A program made the position numbers and the translations under genes. Positions 41,126-41,222 of a DNA stretch of 41,222 nt are shown piece after piece. Each line of letters begins with the position of its first letter. Within the stretch, counting starts at the first letter, position 1. This DNA is from TH-plancto1 sp031431195 (GTDB lineage Bacteria; Planctomycetota; Planctomycetia; Planctomycetales; Planctomycetaceae): positions 1-41,222 of the forward strand of contig JANPCU010000343.1 of assembly GCA_031431195.1 (NCBI GenBank). Direction: 5' to 3'. The notes below the pieces were generated by a model. That model saw only the letters and a program-made list of their open reading frames with translations. It was not told the DNA's origin and did not search any database.

Positions 41126-41222
41126 GAGTTGACTCTCCTCAAGGCCAGACCCGTCGCGATCAGGGATCGCGACGTTGTCGTGGGATAGGCTTCCAGCCTG
41201 TCGTGATTGTGGGGAATGACAG
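41126..41222. repeat. Window end with second copy of repeat family F
   Basis: GGCTTCCAGCCTGTCGT within 41180-41204 matches 7631-7655 with a single base change over 25 bases. The ribosome-binding site of the ATPase gene lies at 41133-41140. The window ends 97 bases upstream of that gene, so further defence genes could lie beyond. Confidence 0.65.

Overview
The window looks like a chromosomal piece of a planctomycete (phylum Planctomycetota, probably order Planctomycetales). This is inference from gene families. The supporting families are a DUF1080/3-keto-disaccharide hydrolase, a PknB-type kinase with a large beta-helix-like extracellular half, a very large Secretin_N-repeat protein without a channel domain, a PilM-like protein followed by two large glycine/proline-rich single-pass membrane proteins, and a FabZ-FabG-ACP-FabZ lipid mini-cluster. 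GC content is roughly 60% by eye. Genes are loosely packed on both strands. No rRNA, CRISPR array, insertion sequence or convincing tRNA was seen.

Layout. 1-4514: a repeat-bearing leader, a 2-dehydro-3-deoxygalactonokinase and the Secretin_N-repeat protein. 4515-5596: a 1.1-kb non-coding repeat patch. 5597-8235: the lipid mini-cluster. 8236-12083: a truncated nuclease remnant, a DUF1080 protein, a membrane protein, a methyltransferase and a small lipoprotein. 12192-17529: RhlE-like helicase, PheS, a UDP-sugar pyrophosphorylase interrupted by one in-frame stop, a GIY-YIG protein and a cold-shock protein. 18150-22691: a YeaH/YhbH-type vWA protein, DUF952, TruD and a DegP-like protease. 22963-24867: a small zinc-ribbon membrane protein, a coupled JAB-protein/small-partner pair, a partial second copy of the zinc-ribbon gene, and a membrane protein. 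24975-27839: IspH, an M28/glutaminyl-cyclase-like enzyme and a CPBP protease. 28285-38925 (minus): a Ser/Thr kinase, then two large envelope proteins and a PilM-PilN fusion. 39339-41125 (minus): an AAA ATPase with a DUF4276 protein, a probable defence pair.

How genes work together. The PilM-PilN fusion, the PilO-like protein and the 807-residue protein form one minus-strand operon closed by a strong terminator at 32327-32359. They probably build an inner-membrane platform, and the Secretin_N protein at the other end of the window is a candidate periplasmic partner. The four lipid genes supply the reduction, dehydration and carrier steps of an acyl-chain pathway but no condensing enzyme. The JAB pair and the ATPase/DUF4276 pair are each translationally coupled and look like accessory conflict modules.

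Intergenic DNA is unusually rich in inverted repeats. At least seven families recur, often as two arms separated by about 50-100 bases. One of them appears to have extended the 3' end of a coding region (DUF1080 gene).
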